Below are positions 14,591 through 22,477 of a stretch of 26,310 bases of DNA, one piece after another; position 1 is the stretch's first letter; every line of letters begins with the position of its first letter. This DNA comes from a virus. A program made the position numbers and the translations under genes. Under the pieces are notes generated by a model. That model saw nothing but the letters and a program-made list of their open reading frames with translations. It had not been told where the DNA came from and did not search any database. The stretch covers positions 1-26,310 of IMG/VR virus record IMGVR_UViG_3300027973_000196; one strand, 5' to 3'.

Positions 14591-16570
14591 TTATTGTCCT
14601 ATCGAAACTTTAAATTCCATGTTGAGCAAATTAAACTTTAACGGTTCTCCTTGCGTTACCGTTATTGTTCCCTCTTTATCAAAACCTAGCAATGGTCCAG
14701 CTTTCTTAACGCCGGTATATTCTTGAATTGCAGTATCCAGGACGCTTGCACCAAATTGTCTAAACTGAATTGGATTGTCGTTGATAGTCATTGACTGGGT
14801 TTTATAAACGTCGGCATTAATCTCTATCATGCGTTTTTTAAAGCCACGAATATTACCGGATGCCATCTTTGCTTCGACTGGCATTGTCTTTAGGTTAATG
14901 TTGTAATTTAAACCCACTTGCCAGGAAGATGACGCCGCGGTTGAAAAAGTTACTGTTCCGCCGCCTGGTACTGTCTTATCAGCTTCCAGGATGCCGTCGC
15001 GAATTGTTTTAACTGTCTTGCCTACCAGGTGCGCCATTGATGCTGATGCGGCCCCGGAGCTGGCATACTTAGCGCAATCAGTAGTTAGATCGCGATTAAA
15101 CACTTCAACGTAATATGCGGTTGCGCTATTAACTACTCTAGCCACAATAACGTAAACCGTATTTACATCAACAGATACGGCTTTAAATAACCCGTCTGTT
15201 ATTAGCTCAGATGGCGCGATTACACTTTGCGATCTAAGTAATGAGATATTCATAATCGTGCCATCATCGCCGTTTACTACGTATAGCCGATCAGTATCGT
15301 CGGTTGATGTTGCACGATTAAGGGCCATGTCCACCGGGTTTTTTACCAGGTGTCCTGATAGCAAGGTTACGTTGTTGGCAATATAGGTCGCCTCAGTATC
15401 GGTAAACAATAGCTCGTTAACTGATTTGCCCTGGCGTTGTAGGAATAGGGTTCCTGAATCTAAACCAATAACCGGAAAATTATTCTTTGAGCCAATCTTA
15501 GTTGACGTACGAATAATAAAATTAGTCGGTGTAATTGGTTCTAAGGTTGCCTGGGGGACATAAAACTCGCCGCCAATACTAAAGATCTGCAAGTCACGGC
15601 CTGAATAAATATCGGTAATAGTGTTCAGTTGTGACGTATCAATTGTCGCCTCTACGGCCTCATCATCCAATCCTTCGCCATATTGGAAGTTAAAGAAATC
15701 AGAGACGCGCGATCCCCAAACCGTAGTCGGCCTGGACTTGGCACCAGCAAAGAATAAGCGTCCTTCGTGAAAAGTTACTGCCCTGGGCCATCCACGGCCA
15801 GCGCTCCAGGATGGCTCGTATCCGCGCTCGATCTCCCAGTTACCCTGGGCGATGGCGGTGGTATCAAAAAATGGAATCTCTATAATTGCTTTAACTACTG
15901 TGCCGCTAATGTATTGGACAATCTTTGCCCGGCCCTGGGGTTCTGCGTTGATGTATTGGCCGACATCGGTGCCGGCAAAAAAAGATGATGCGGATGTTAA
16001 TGTAATGTTTCCGCTTGTTCCGGATGGTGTTAGGGTGCCGGCGCTTGGAGTGGTCACGGTTAGCGTATAGGCATACGAAGGGATCTCTTCAAATGTAATT
16101 GTTGAGACGGTCCAGCTGGCATCGGTTCCGCCGCGAACAAACTTAGTTGGAGCAAGATCTTCCTGGACGAAAATAATCGTATCAGCTGATTGCGTAATTT
16201 TTAGTCCTGGAATGATTGCGGCAGTAAACGCGGCAACGGCCAGGTAACTATTACCTGATCCATTGATATTAGTAATCAGGGCTTTATTCTTATAAATATA
16301 AACGCGCCCAGGCACGATTGCAAACATATATGAATCATTGACGCTAAACTGAAACGGCACTAAACGAACGGCCTGGCTTGCCAGGTTGGCCGGCAAAGTG
16401 TCAATATATTGCAATCCTTCGCGACGACGTGCGCCGCCCTGGGGTTGAATAACTACGTTAGTTGCTTTTTGTAATGCGTTGTAATACTGGTTTAAGTCAA
16501 TGCGGCCGCGCAGTAGCGGGTCCAATTCTCCCACTACAAAATTGGTTTGAATTAAAACTGAACGTGGCAT
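14591..16570 (-). CDS. Tail tubular protein B (gp12-like tail nozzle)
   Basis: 659 aa. The N-terminus (MPRSVLIQTNFVVGELDPLL and RGRIDLNQYYNALQKATNVV, then IQPQGGARRREGL) is the conserved opening of this podovirus tail-tube/nozzle family. The rest is beta-rich, with motifs such as FHEGRLFFAGAKSRPTTVWG and SRVSDFFNF that recur in the family. T7 gp12 has about 794 aa, so this is a shorter member. It forms the lower part of the short tail and contacts the fibres. TAATG overlap with the gp11-like gene upstream supports co-translation and matched supply of the two tail proteins. Confidence 0.85.
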   Translation of the reverse strand: MPRSVLIQTNFVVGELDPLLRGRIDLNQYYNALQKATNVVIQPQGGARRREGLQYIDTLPANLASQAVRLVPFQFSVNDSYMFAIVPGRVYIYKNKALITNINGSGNSYLAVAAFTAAIIPGLKITQSADTIIFVQEDLAPTKFVRGGTDASWTVSTITFEEIPSYAYTLTVTTPSAGTLTPSGTSGNITLTSASSFFAGTDVGQYINAEPQGRAKIVQYISGTVVKAIIEIPFFDTTAIAQGNWEIERGYEPSWSAGRGWPRAVTFHEGRLFFAGAKSRPTTVWGSRVSDFFNFQYGEGLDDEAVEATIDTSQLNTITDIYSGRDLQIFSIGGEFYVPQATLEPITPTNFIIRTSTKIGSKNNFPVIGLDSGTLFLQRQGKSVNELLFTDTEATYIANNVTLLSGHLVKNPVDMALNRATSTDDTDRLYVVNGDDGTIMNISLLRSQSVIAPSELITDGLFKAVSVDVNTVYVIVARVVNSATAYYVEVFNRDLTTDCAKYASSGAASASMAHLVGKTVKTIRDGILEADKTVPGGGTVTFSTAASSSWQVGLNYNINLKTMPVEAKMASGNIRGFKKRMIEINADVYKTQSMTINDNPIQFRQFGASVLDTAIQEYTGVKKAGPLLGFDKEGTITVTQGEPLKFNLLNMEFKVSIGQ

Positions 16571-17196
16571 TATCCAAACCGTACATTGATAAGTGGGAAT
16601 GCGTCCTGGTGATCTAAGGTCACGGACGGACGGCTTTGTGCGTCAATTGACATTACCTGGCGGAAGTACCCGCCGCGCATGTTCTCTTCCGGTAGTCCGA
16701 ACGCAAGGCGCTGGTAGTATTCGGCTTTTGTCAGCTGGTCAGTTACCATTTGTGCAAAATTGGCCGCCAGGACGTACTTTAAGAAATTGACAAAATATGA
16801 AGGCATTTCGCTTTCAGGCGTACGGTACTGGTAATCGACCCAAGCCTCTTCAATGTTGGTCATTAACTTATCTTGCTGAACGTCAAACTCTACGGTAGAT
16901 GGATAATTTACTGTGTCGTCCGCATATACGGCACGTACTCCAGCAAGACGATCACCTGGTAACTGGTACAAGTATTTCCAGCCAAATGCTGGGGTATCTA
17001 CCAGGCGAGCTAATTGGGTTTTCTTAAATGAAAAACTCCAGGGGTACATACAAATGACCATATCCCGGATGTCGTCATATAGACGGTCGCAGATCTGCGA
17101 TGAATCAGATACTTCAGAAAATGACGTTAGTGGTTTTTGCCCTAGATAAATTAGAGCATCAGAACATATTGATAGTTTTGTATCACCCGACGCCAT
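16570..17196 (-). CDS. Tail tubular protein A (gp11-like adaptor)
   Basis: 208 aa, near the 196 aa of T7 gp11. It starts MASGDTKLSICSDALIYLGQ and has CDRLYDDIRDMVICMYPWSF and FGWKYLYQLPGDRLAGVRAV, which are characteristic of the adaptor family that sits between portal and nozzle. The end (LPEENMRGGYFRQVMSIDAQ) also fits. It is the first gene after a strong terminator-like hairpin, so it is probably read by transcripts that pass that hairpin, as gene 11 is in T7. TAATG couples it to the nozzle gene downstream. Confidence 0.85.
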   Translation of the reverse strand: MASGDTKLSICSDALIYLGQKPLTSFSEVSDSSQICDRLYDDIRDMVICMYPWSFSFKKTQLARLVDTPAFGWKYLYQLPGDRLAGVRAVYADDTVNYPSTVEFDVQQDKLMTNIEEAWVDYQYRTPESEMPSYFVNFLKYVLAANFAQMVTDQLTKAEYYQRLAFGLPEENMRGGYFRQVMSIDAQSRPSVTLDHQDAFPLINVRFG

Positions 17197-17215
17197 AGAA
17201 ATCCTTTAATGATGA

Positions 17216-17245
17216 AAATCCAGGCGAGAAAACTCGCCTGGATTT
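17216..17245 (-). terminator. Perfect 13-bp hairpin after the capsid genes
   Basis: A perfect inverted repeat (aaatccaggcgag / ctcgcctggattt) with a 4-base loop lies between the small head protein gene and the tail tubular A gene. In the minus-strand transcript the stem is followed by a short run of four U, so release is probably partial. The place matches the T-phi terminator of T7, which follows gene 10 and lowers expression of later genes. Confidence 0.8.
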
Positions 17246-17256
17246 ATTCCTACTAC

Positions 17257-17541
17257 TTAGTCGGAATCAGTATTTGATAGTGTTGTACCATCATTTACGT
17301 CAACCACACCAGCGCTAGTATTAGTCAATACATAAACTAAAGTGCCTACTGCGGTGCTACCAGTTGATGTAACGCAATAAATTAAATCGCCTACGCTTAC
17401 CACGTCGGTTACTGAATTAAAGTAACCTTCTGTGTTTACGTCAGCGATTGTATCGGTAGTTTTGTAACCCCACATAATTGGAGAGTTACCTCTTTTTGAT
17501 ACGTTACCTACTGGACCAAAATTGTCTCTTGTGAATGCCAT
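17257..17541 (-). CDS. Small head protein, possible decoration protein
   Basis: 94 aa, starting MAFTRDNFGPVGNVSKRGNS, then PIMWGYKTTDTIADVNTEGY, FNSVTDVVSVGDLIYCVTST and an end with VYVLTNTSAGVVDVNDGT. The pattern 'YxTTDTxAxV...YFNSVxDxxxVGDLIYV' is common in small genes directly after podovirus capsid genes. It predicts a compact beta barrel that may bind the capsid surface. It lies 12 bases after the capsid gene and before a terminator, in the same high-expression unit. The decoration role is inferred; no experiment on this family is known to me. Confidence 0.65.
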   Translation of the reverse strand: MAFTRDNFGPVGNVSKRGNSPIMWGYKTTDTIADVNTEGYFNSVTDVVSVGDLIYCVTSTGSTAVGTLVYVLTNTSAGVVDVNDGTTLSNTDSD

Positions 17542-17553
17542 GATCTAGTCTCC

Positions 17554-18405
17554 TTATTCGGTGCAAGTGATTTTAACAATGCCGTCAGAATCAATTGCTA
17601 CTGAACCAGCGCTGAACATAGATGCTACTAAGAAAGAAGTTTTCTCAGCAATATAATCAACACGGCTAGTTTGATTGAGACCAATTGCCATGCCTACTGC
17701 ATCGCGATGGAATGCGAATACAGTACGATCAGAAGATGAAAGTGGCAAGCCGCCTTCATCGCGATCACCCAGGGTCACAAACTTAAAGCCCAAGAAGGTA
17801 TCTACTTCACCAGTTACCAAAGCTTTAACTGTATTAAAGTCAGAGCTGGTCACGGATGTTAGACCTAACAGAGCAGACAAGTTGTTTGCATGGAGAACAA
17901 TTGTACGGCCTTCCATTGGTACATTCTTTGCGTCCAAAGCTTTCTTGGCGGCGCGAAGTTTACCAACGTTTAAGTTTGATGCTGAACCAGTCGAACCGTC
18001 ATCGGCAATAGTCTTAGCGACTGTACCGGTGCTGGATGCGGCGATTAGTGCATCAATAATTACTTGGTCCATACGACGGCCAATAGCACCGGATACAACC
18101 TGAACAAGCTCTTGACGCTCATTAAAGTTAACACGTTGCTGATGGAAAATATCGCTATATTCTGCGGCGATATAGTCAGTCATAGTGGCAGTTACCTGGG
18201 AATAGGAAACGTTTAAAGGTACTACGTCAGTTTGTGGTACACGAACAGATGCAGATCCCTTACCAATTTTTGGGAATTTTACAGTTGAGCCTTCAACGTT
18301 GGTACGCTCGCGAGCTAAACCAGCTAAAGCGCGTTGCGCTTGATAAGCCTGTTTTACTTCGCTATCGAATAACGTGACGAAAGCATTAGAGATTTGGATA
18401 CTCAT
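17554..18405 (-). CDS. Major capsid protein
   Basis: 283 aa, somewhat short for a capsid protein of the HK97 fold. It has the expected order: an N-terminal arm (SNAFVTLFDSEVKQAYQAQR), KFPKIGKGSASVRVPQTDVV, the helix NERQELVQVVSGAIGRRMDQ with 'VIIDALIAASS', a P-domain-like part (LNVGKLRAAKKALDAKNVPM, RTIVLHANNLSALLGL), and an end with FAFHRDAVGMAIGLNQTSRV. The ATG at 18405 has AAAGGAAG five bases upstream, a very strong ribosome site that suits a highly made protein. Its own leader with a direct repeat and terminators on both sides suggest separate control. Confidence 0.88.
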   Translation of the reverse strand: MSIQISNAFVTLFDSEVKQAYQAQRALAGLARERTNVEGSTVKFPKIGKGSASVRVPQTDVVPLNVSYSQVTATMTDYIAAEYSDIFHQQRVNFNERQELVQVVSGAIGRRMDQVIIDALIAASSTGTVAKTIADDGSTGSASNLNVGKLRAAKKALDAKNVPMEGRTIVLHANNLSALLGLTSVTSSDFNTVKALVTGEVDTFLGFKFVTLGDRDEGGLPLSSSDRTVFAFHRDAVGMAIGLNQTSRVDYIAEKTSFLVASMFSAGSVAIDSDGIVKITCTE

Positions 18406-18456
18406 CTCGACTTCCTTTCATTATCAAAGTTTAAAAAGTTAAAAACTACTCTTTTT

Positions 18457-18515
18457 GCTTTGCGATTATCCGATGCGGGTCGCTACGCGTAGATCAACGG
18501 GCCTTGCGGTTATCC
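18457..18515 (-). promoter_or_regulatory. Direct repeat and palindrome in the capsid leader
   Basis: Two copies of a 15-base element lie in the same direction (plus-strand gctttgcgattatcc at 18457-18471 and gccttgcggttatcc at 18501-18515; 13 of 15 bases equal), 44 bases apart, about four helical turns. A 10-base palindrome, ctacgcgtag, sits between them at 18483-18492. They are placed after the scaffold terminator and before the capsid gene, where a promoter is expected. I see no good sigma70 -35/-10 pair there. Possible readings are tandem phage promoters or protein-binding sites; the sequence alone does not decide. Confidence 0.4.
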
Positions 18516-18534
18516 ATTACGTAACACTATAAAT

Positions 18535-18574
18535 AAAAAAAGAGCGCGTTGCAACAAGCTTCGCGCTCTTTTTT
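18535..18574 (-). terminator. Rho-independent terminator after the scaffold gene
   Basis: An 8-bp GC-rich stem (agagcgcg / cgcgctct), extended by A/T pairs on the outside, closes a 13-base loop. In the minus-strand transcript it is followed by six U, the usual form of an intrinsic terminator. The hairpin lies 17 bases beyond the scaffold stop. Because A-runs flank the other side too, it could also stop transcription from the opposite direction. It separates the terminase-portal-scaffold genes from the capsid genes. Confidence 0.8.
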
Positions 18575-18590
18575 ACCATGACTGGGAAGT

Positions 18591-19448
18591 CTAACGGCTT
18601 CCCTCTCCATACATAGAATAGACCATATCTTCCACTTTTTTGGTGTAGGACGGATCTTTTCCATACTTCGGATCGGCCATCATTGACTGAACGTCATTCA
18701 AGCTTACCTTTTGATTTTCTTGCATTTCAAGTCCAGGGATGTCCGTCTCCATATAGGAGCCACGGATCTTATGCAATGCGGAGATAAAAGACGCATTGTT
18801 GCTGGCGCGCCCAATAGCTTCGATTTCATCCTGGTTTAAAGTGCCTGAAGTTTGCATTTTGGTTAACCATTGCTCGGTAGATTGAACAATCTTGTCCGCA
18901 TTGCGGCCTAGCTTTTTCATTTCTGCATCGCGACTGGTTTTGATTTGATCTTCCATCATGCCCATGTGGCCGGTATAGAGATCAATCATTTGGTCAAACT
19001 GCTCCTGGCTTAACCCTTGCTCTTTTGCCAGGCCTACAAAGTCTTTAAGCATAGGATCGTCATCTGTAACGCCACGATCCTTCAAGCTGGTAATCTCATA
19101 CTTACCATCTTTTGGGGCCTTGTGTTTACCAGCTGACATTTTGGCGCGTAATTCAGAGTACGCTTTGGCTAGACCCTCAACGTCCGGGCCGGATTCTTCA
19201 TCCCAAAAATTTTCAGGGAAAAATTCCGGGCGAACAAAATCTAGCTCTTCAGCGCTATCTACTTCCTGGGCTTTGTCGTTTGGATCTACTTCAAGGTGCG
19301 GCGCAGATAGATCATCCATTTTGGCGGTTGATTTTTCAGCTGGTTTAACGTTCAGTAAGCTACCTGAATCGTCCTTAGTGTTGCTTGTTGCGTTGTTTCC
19401 GGCTTGGTTATCGCTAGTTTCAGCGGTCAAGTTATCGGTATCGCTCAT
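18591..19448 (-). CDS. Scaffolding (capsid assembly) protein
   Basis: 285 aa, acidic and without cysteine, lying between the portal genes and the capsid gene, as gene 9 does in T7. The first 90 residues are disordered-looking (Asp/Ser/Asn-rich), then comes EFFPENFWDEESGPDVEGLA, LAKAYSELRAKMSAGKHKAP, and helices to the end. The block 'PEnFWD...d.e.LakaYseLr.k' is common in podovirus assembly proteins. The ATG at 19448 is preceded by GCGAGG. The protein would shape the procapsid and leave before DNA filling. Confidence 0.8.
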   Translation of the reverse strand: MSDTDNLTAETSDNQAGNNATSNTKDDSGSLLNVKPAEKSTAKMDDLSAPHLEVDPNDKAQEVDSAEELDFVRPEFFPENFWDEESGPDVEGLAKAYSELRAKMSAGKHKAPKDGKYEITSLKDRGVTDDDPMLKDFVGLAKEQGLSQEQFDQMIDLYTGHMGMMEDQIKTSRDAEMKKLGRNADKIVQSTEQWLTKMQTSGTLNQDEIEAIGRASNNASFISALHKIRGSYMETDIPGLEMQENQKVSLNDVQSMMADPKYGKDPSYTKKVEDMVYSMYGEGSR

Positions 19449-19450
19449 GT

Positions 19451-19711
19451 TTAAGACCTCGCTCGTTTAATTCGCCGCTCTAATTCCCGGACCAGGGAGT
19501 TTTGACCCTCGCGGGCAAACCCATGGGATGGGTCCTCGCCCGGATACCAGGTCGGCTGTTCGATGGTTGTAGCTCTTAGCCATTCCAAGAGCTTTACGCC
19601 ATCATCGGTAGAAAAGACACGGGTGACAAGGAGATCAATCTCATTATCACCAGGGCCTTTTTGCTTGATCTCCGCTGGGCGGAGTCCTTCCCATCCTTCT
19701 TCCATCATCAT
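19451..19711 (-). CDS. Bbp19-like head-region protein
   Basis: 86 aa, with LVTRVFSTDDGVKLLEWLRA, TWYPGEDPSHGFAREGQNSL and VRELERRIKRA. The pattern 'vFstddGxxvLxwLr...WyPGexxsxxfaREGQRxLVRxIxxxi' marks small proteins related to Bbp19 of Bordetella phage BPP-1, encoded between portal and scaffold in many podoviruses. Its role is not clear to me. Three Met codons in a row open the gene, so the exact start is uncertain by one or two residues. It lies 3 bases after the portal stop and 2 before the scaffold start. Confidence 0.7.
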   Translation of the reverse strand: MMMEEGWEGLRPAEIKQKGPGDNEIDLLVTRVFSTDDGVKLLEWLRATTIEQPTWYPGEDPSHGFAREGQNSLVRELERRIKRARS

Positions 19712-19714
19712 GTT

Positions 19715-21280
19715 TTAAACCTGTTGTGCTTGTGGTTGTTCGGTACCAGCTGGCGCCTGGGCGGCCTGGGCCATTTGTGCGGCCTGGGCCATTTGCGCCA
19801 TAATTGCCTGGCGTTGCTCTTTTGAGTTAATCAAATAGCTTGGCACTCCCAGGCGATCGGCCAAGTAATCTGCCAGCTCTTCCTGGTTGATTGCCAGCTG
19901 GGCGCCAAGACCTACTTGGCCAGCGACCTGGACGAATTGCAATACGTCATTAACTTCTTGCATATTCTGAGCCTGGGCCAATGATCCAGTAGGCACTACC
20001 TTAACTTCTGCGCCATCTACGCGCAATGGGAAATCAATTAAACCCATCTCATCCATGACTTCCATGGTGCGACGCACGATAGGTTGCATGACTTCGGTAA
20101 TGAGACGGCCATAAGCTGGGCCAATGTTTTGAGATAACTCTTTCATGCGCTCCGCGACTTCGGTTGCGGACCGTGCGCTCATGGTATCCGGCGGCAAGGT
20201 GTCATCTAACAACATTTTTTTAATGGCGTTACTCAGATCGTTGATAACAAGCTGGGACACGTTAAAGTCACCACCGGATCTCAATGGGCGCAAGCTCTCG
20301 CCCTGGGGGCCACCGTTACGGGCCACCGGAATGATCGCTCCAGGAGCAATTCTAACTGTCGCCGGGTTCAATACGCCATCATCTGCGGCCGTATATACAC
20401 CGGCAACGGAGATCGACGCGTTTTTTAAGAGTAATTCTTTAACTTTGTTAAGTGTTTTGATGTCAGGTAATGCGTTGACCAGGGGTCCGCGGCCATAAAC
20501 CTCACCGGCCACCTTCATGTAACGGCCTACCACCCAGGGAGAACTCTTTTTTAGCTCGCGATAAACGATCTCGTTCTTGCCTTTAGGTTCAACAACGTAA
20601 TAACAAACTGCTCCAGTTTGATAGTTGTAGATCGTGGCTTCCAGGAGATCAATTTCTTCTTCCGGTTTACGATCAATCTTGATTTGTAGGTCCGGCGGGA
20701 TCTTGGCGTCTTTCCATTGCGTGGTGATCGCCTCACCCTTAACGCGTAACTTACGATAAACGTTGTCAACCGTGCCGTGCTGACCCTCTTCAAATGAGAC
20801 TAGGTATTGCGGCACCGCAGTAAAACGAATCGGGGTGTCTTTATCGCCTGGCATGATAAGCAAAACGCCAGTACCTACGGCCATATCCAGGAGCATTTCC
20901 GAGATTGCCAGGTCAAAGTTGGTTTGCCGCAAGACTTCAAAGAATTTATCAGAGTAAATATCCAGGGCATCGGCAATATCCTTGCGCTTGTCCTTCGGAA
21001 TGCTGGACCCTGGGGTCAGTTGCATCCATTTACGGTACGGCGGGAAGAGGCCCGACTGAATACGGTTAGCAAAACGCTGGGTCGAATTGATTGCAGTTGA
21101 ATCAAACACGCGGGCGCGCTTATGTTGACCAGGAGTTTTGCCTTCATACTGCCCGGAGTAGAGATTACGCTGGGGTAAAGCAAACTCATAGCACTCTTCG
21201 TAGATCGAACGCCATAAATCTTTACGCGAATCAGCTAATTCGGCGCGCTTTAGTACGTGTGCTACGGGCATTTTTTTCAT
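19715..21280 (-). CDS. Portal protein (T7-type head-tail connector)
   Basis: 521 aa, close to the 536 aa of T7 gp8. Typical motifs are EECYEFALPQRNLY (28-41), RVFDSTAINSTQRFANRIQS, GLFPPYRKWMQL and, later, RSATEVAERMKELSQNIGPA, YGRLITEVMQPIVRR. These are hallmarks of the head-tail connector family PF12236. Twelve copies would form the ring through which DNA is packed and leaves. The C-terminal tail is a Gln/Ala/Met-rich stretch (QAIMAQMAQAAQMAQAAQ), as in many members. The ATG overlaps the stop of the 55-aa gene upstream. Confidence 0.93.
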   Translation of the reverse strand: MKKMPVAHVLKRAELADSRKDLWRSIYEECYEFALPQRNLYSGQYEGKTPGQHKRARVFDSTAINSTQRFANRIQSGLFPPYRKWMQLTPGSSIPKDKRKDIADALDIYSDKFFEVLRQTNFDLAISEMLLDMAVGTGVLLIMPGDKDTPIRFTAVPQYLVSFEEGQHGTVDNVYRKLRVKGEAITTQWKDAKIPPDLQIKIDRKPEEEIDLLEATIYNYQTGAVCYYVVEPKGKNEIVYRELKKSSPWVVGRYMKVAGEVYGRGPLVNALPDIKTLNKVKELLLKNASISVAGVYTAADDGVLNPATVRIAPGAIIPVARNGGPQGESLRPLRSGGDFNVSQLVINDLSNAIKKMLLDDTLPPDTMSARSATEVAERMKELSQNIGPAYGRLITEVMQPIVRRTMEVMDEMGLIDFPLRVDGAEVKVVPTGSLAQAQNMQEVNDVLQFVQVAGQVGLGAQLAINQEELADYLADRLGVPSYLINSKEQRQAIMAQMAQAAQMAQAAQAPAGTEQPQAQQV

Positions 21281-21447
21281 TACATATACTCTTTTTTACG
21301 TTTCATCTTGTTGGCCATCTCGCTCTTATGCTCGACCTCTACACGGCCTTTAACTTCCTTGGCATAGTTGCGGGCCGCGACCATACCGGCCTTTGTATAC
21401 GCAAATTTCTTTAGGACGTTGCCCTTCTTGTCATAGACTTCGGGCAT
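21280..21447 (-). CDS. Small basic protein before portal (55 aa)
   Basis: Translated by hand: starts MPEVYDKKGNVLKKFAYTKA, continues GMVAARNYAKEVKGRVEV and ends KMKRKKEYM. It is strongly basic and probably mostly helical after a short beta hairpin. The TAA overlaps the portal ATG (ATAATG), so it is probably translated together with the portal protein, and GGCGGAA precedes its start. I do not recognise a named family. Similar small basic genes are common ahead of portal genes; whether the protein is structural is unknown. Confidence 0.6.
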   Translation of the reverse strand: MPEVYDKKGNVLKKFAYTKAGMVAARNYAKEVKGRVEVEHKSEMANKMKRKKEYM

Positions 21448-21449
21448 GA

Positions 21450-21716
21450 TTACATTCCGCCAGTTGTGTTGGTGCCACCTGATCCAAGTGTATCCGGCAC
21501 GATGCCAAGAGCTGGATTTTCGCGTTGCTGGCTAAATAATAAACGCATCCCGCCAGTTTGACGGGCGCGCTTGGTAGCTTGGAGACGTTGTTGCTGGGCT
21601 TTTTCTTGTGCCGTAAGACGCTCCTCTTGTTTTTGCTGATTGGCCGCAATCGCTGGATCAGGAGCCGGTGCCGGTTGTGGTGCTGGTATTGATGGTGAGC
21701 TAAATAGTCCGCCCAT
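21450..21716 (-). CDS. Proline-rich small protein, paralogue of next gene
   Basis: 88 aa. It opens MGGLFSSPSIPAPQPAPAPD, then a Gln-rich helix (QQKQEERLTAQEKAQQQRLQ), then RARQTGGMRLLFSQQREN and a Gly/Thr-rich tail. The layout 'MGGxFS - Pro-rich - helix - RARxxxGxRLLF' is shared with the gene just upstream, so the two probably arose by duplication. Small MGG-Pro genes are common between terminase and portal in podoviruses. No function is known to me; the N-terminal Gly-Gly and Pro run suggest a flexible adaptor in the head. Confidence 0.6.
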   Translation of the reverse strand: MGGLFSSPSIPAPQPAPAPDPAIAANQQKQEERLTAQEKAQQQRLQATKRARQTGGMRLLFSQQRENPALGIVPDTLGSGGTNTTGGM

Positions 21717-21726
21717 AATTTTCTCC

Positions 21727-21990
21727 TTACGCTAAAGTGTTTTGACCTGGGCCAGCGTCGCCACCCAATGTCATTTGATTTTGACCAAGACCAGCCGAAC
21801 GGTCCGCATTAAACAAAAGCCTGGTACCCATACGGCGACGTGCGCGAGTATTTGATGCCAGTTTGTTTTCCTCGGTAGTTGCCTTTACTGGTTCCGGTGC
21901 CGCTGGAGCCGGTGCCGGTGCCGGTGGTGGTGGTGGTGCTGGTGGTGGTGCTGGTGGTGGCGAGCTTGGCCCACTAAATATTCCGCCCAT
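21727..21990 (-). CDS. Proline-rich small protein, paralogue of previous gene
   Basis: 87 aa. Starts MGGIFSGPSSPPPAPPPAPP, has a Pro/Ala run to about residue 33, then a short helix (VKATTEENKLASNTRARRRM) and GTRLLFNADRSAGLGQNQMT. The Pro run is encoded by near-repeats of ccaccagc-like units. Its start overlaps the end of the GNAT-like gene by 17 bases. Compared with the 88-aa neighbour the ends are alike, but the middle differs (Pro/Ala here, Gln-rich helix there). Confidence 0.6.
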   Translation of the reverse strand: MGGIFSGPSSPPPAPPPAPPPPPAPAPAPAAPEPVKATTEENKLASNTRARRRMGTRLLFNADRSAGLGQNQMTLGGDAGPGQNTLA

Positions 21991-22477
21991 GATTTAATCT
22001 CCTATACATAAAATGCGATTCACCGGTAGGGCCAAAGCCTCTCATCTCGGATTCCTTTTCGAAGTATAAGAACTCTGCCCATTTTGTCGCGCGTACATTT
22101 GACGAACGCACGATGATTTGAATGCGCCGTAGTTGCATAGTGGTTTCAGCCCAATCAAAAAATTGCCTGGCACAACGGCATAACGGTATCGTCACGGTAT
22201 CAATATCCTTATCGGGGACCATCCAGGCCTCTGCTAACCCTGGCCAAATAGGAATAATTCCAAAAGAAAGCATCGGTTTGCCGTAATACAGTCCGGTAAA
22301 TGCTGGCCCCATGCTGGTTTGGTGCTTTAATCGGTCCAGCCAATCAGGAATATGCGCCCTGGCATCGAGATCATGCTCGTTAAGATTCATCAAAGCGACG
22401 TGACCGTAGAAAAATGGGACAAGTTTTCCCCCTTCCGGTAGCCGCACCTTAGAAGTGAAGTTAGTCGTATCGATCAT
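21974..22477 (-). CDS. GNAT-fold protein, T7 gp13-like
   Basis: 167 aa. The middle MLSFGIIPIWPGLAEAWMVP gives the central beta strands, and RSSNVRATKWAEFLYFEKES, then MRGFGPTGESHFMYRR, matches the 'N..A.....LGF..EG......G.d..my.r' end of GNAT acetyltransferases. Phage proteins of this type (DUF2833, T7 gp13) are linked to virion assembly, and here the gene lies between terminase and portal. The acetyl-CoA loop 'RxxGxG/A' is not clearly present, so it may have lost enzyme activity. ATGA overlap with the terminase stop ties it to DNA packaging genes. Confidence 0.65.
   Translation of the reverse strand: MIDTTNFTSKVRLPEGGKLVPFFYGHVALMNLNEHDLDARAHIPDWLDRLKHQTSMGPAFTGLYYGKPMLSFGIIPIWPGLAEAWMVPDKDIDTVTIPLCRCARQFFDWAETTMQLRRIQIIVRSSNVRATKWAEFLYFEKESEMRGFGPTGESHFMYRRLNHGRNI

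Noticed and set aside
21915-21960. Two matches to the E. coli Chi octamer (gctggtgg)
   Set aside because: They lie in the coding repeat for the Pro/Ala run, where ggtggtgctggtgg arises from codons; no reason to read them as recombination sites.
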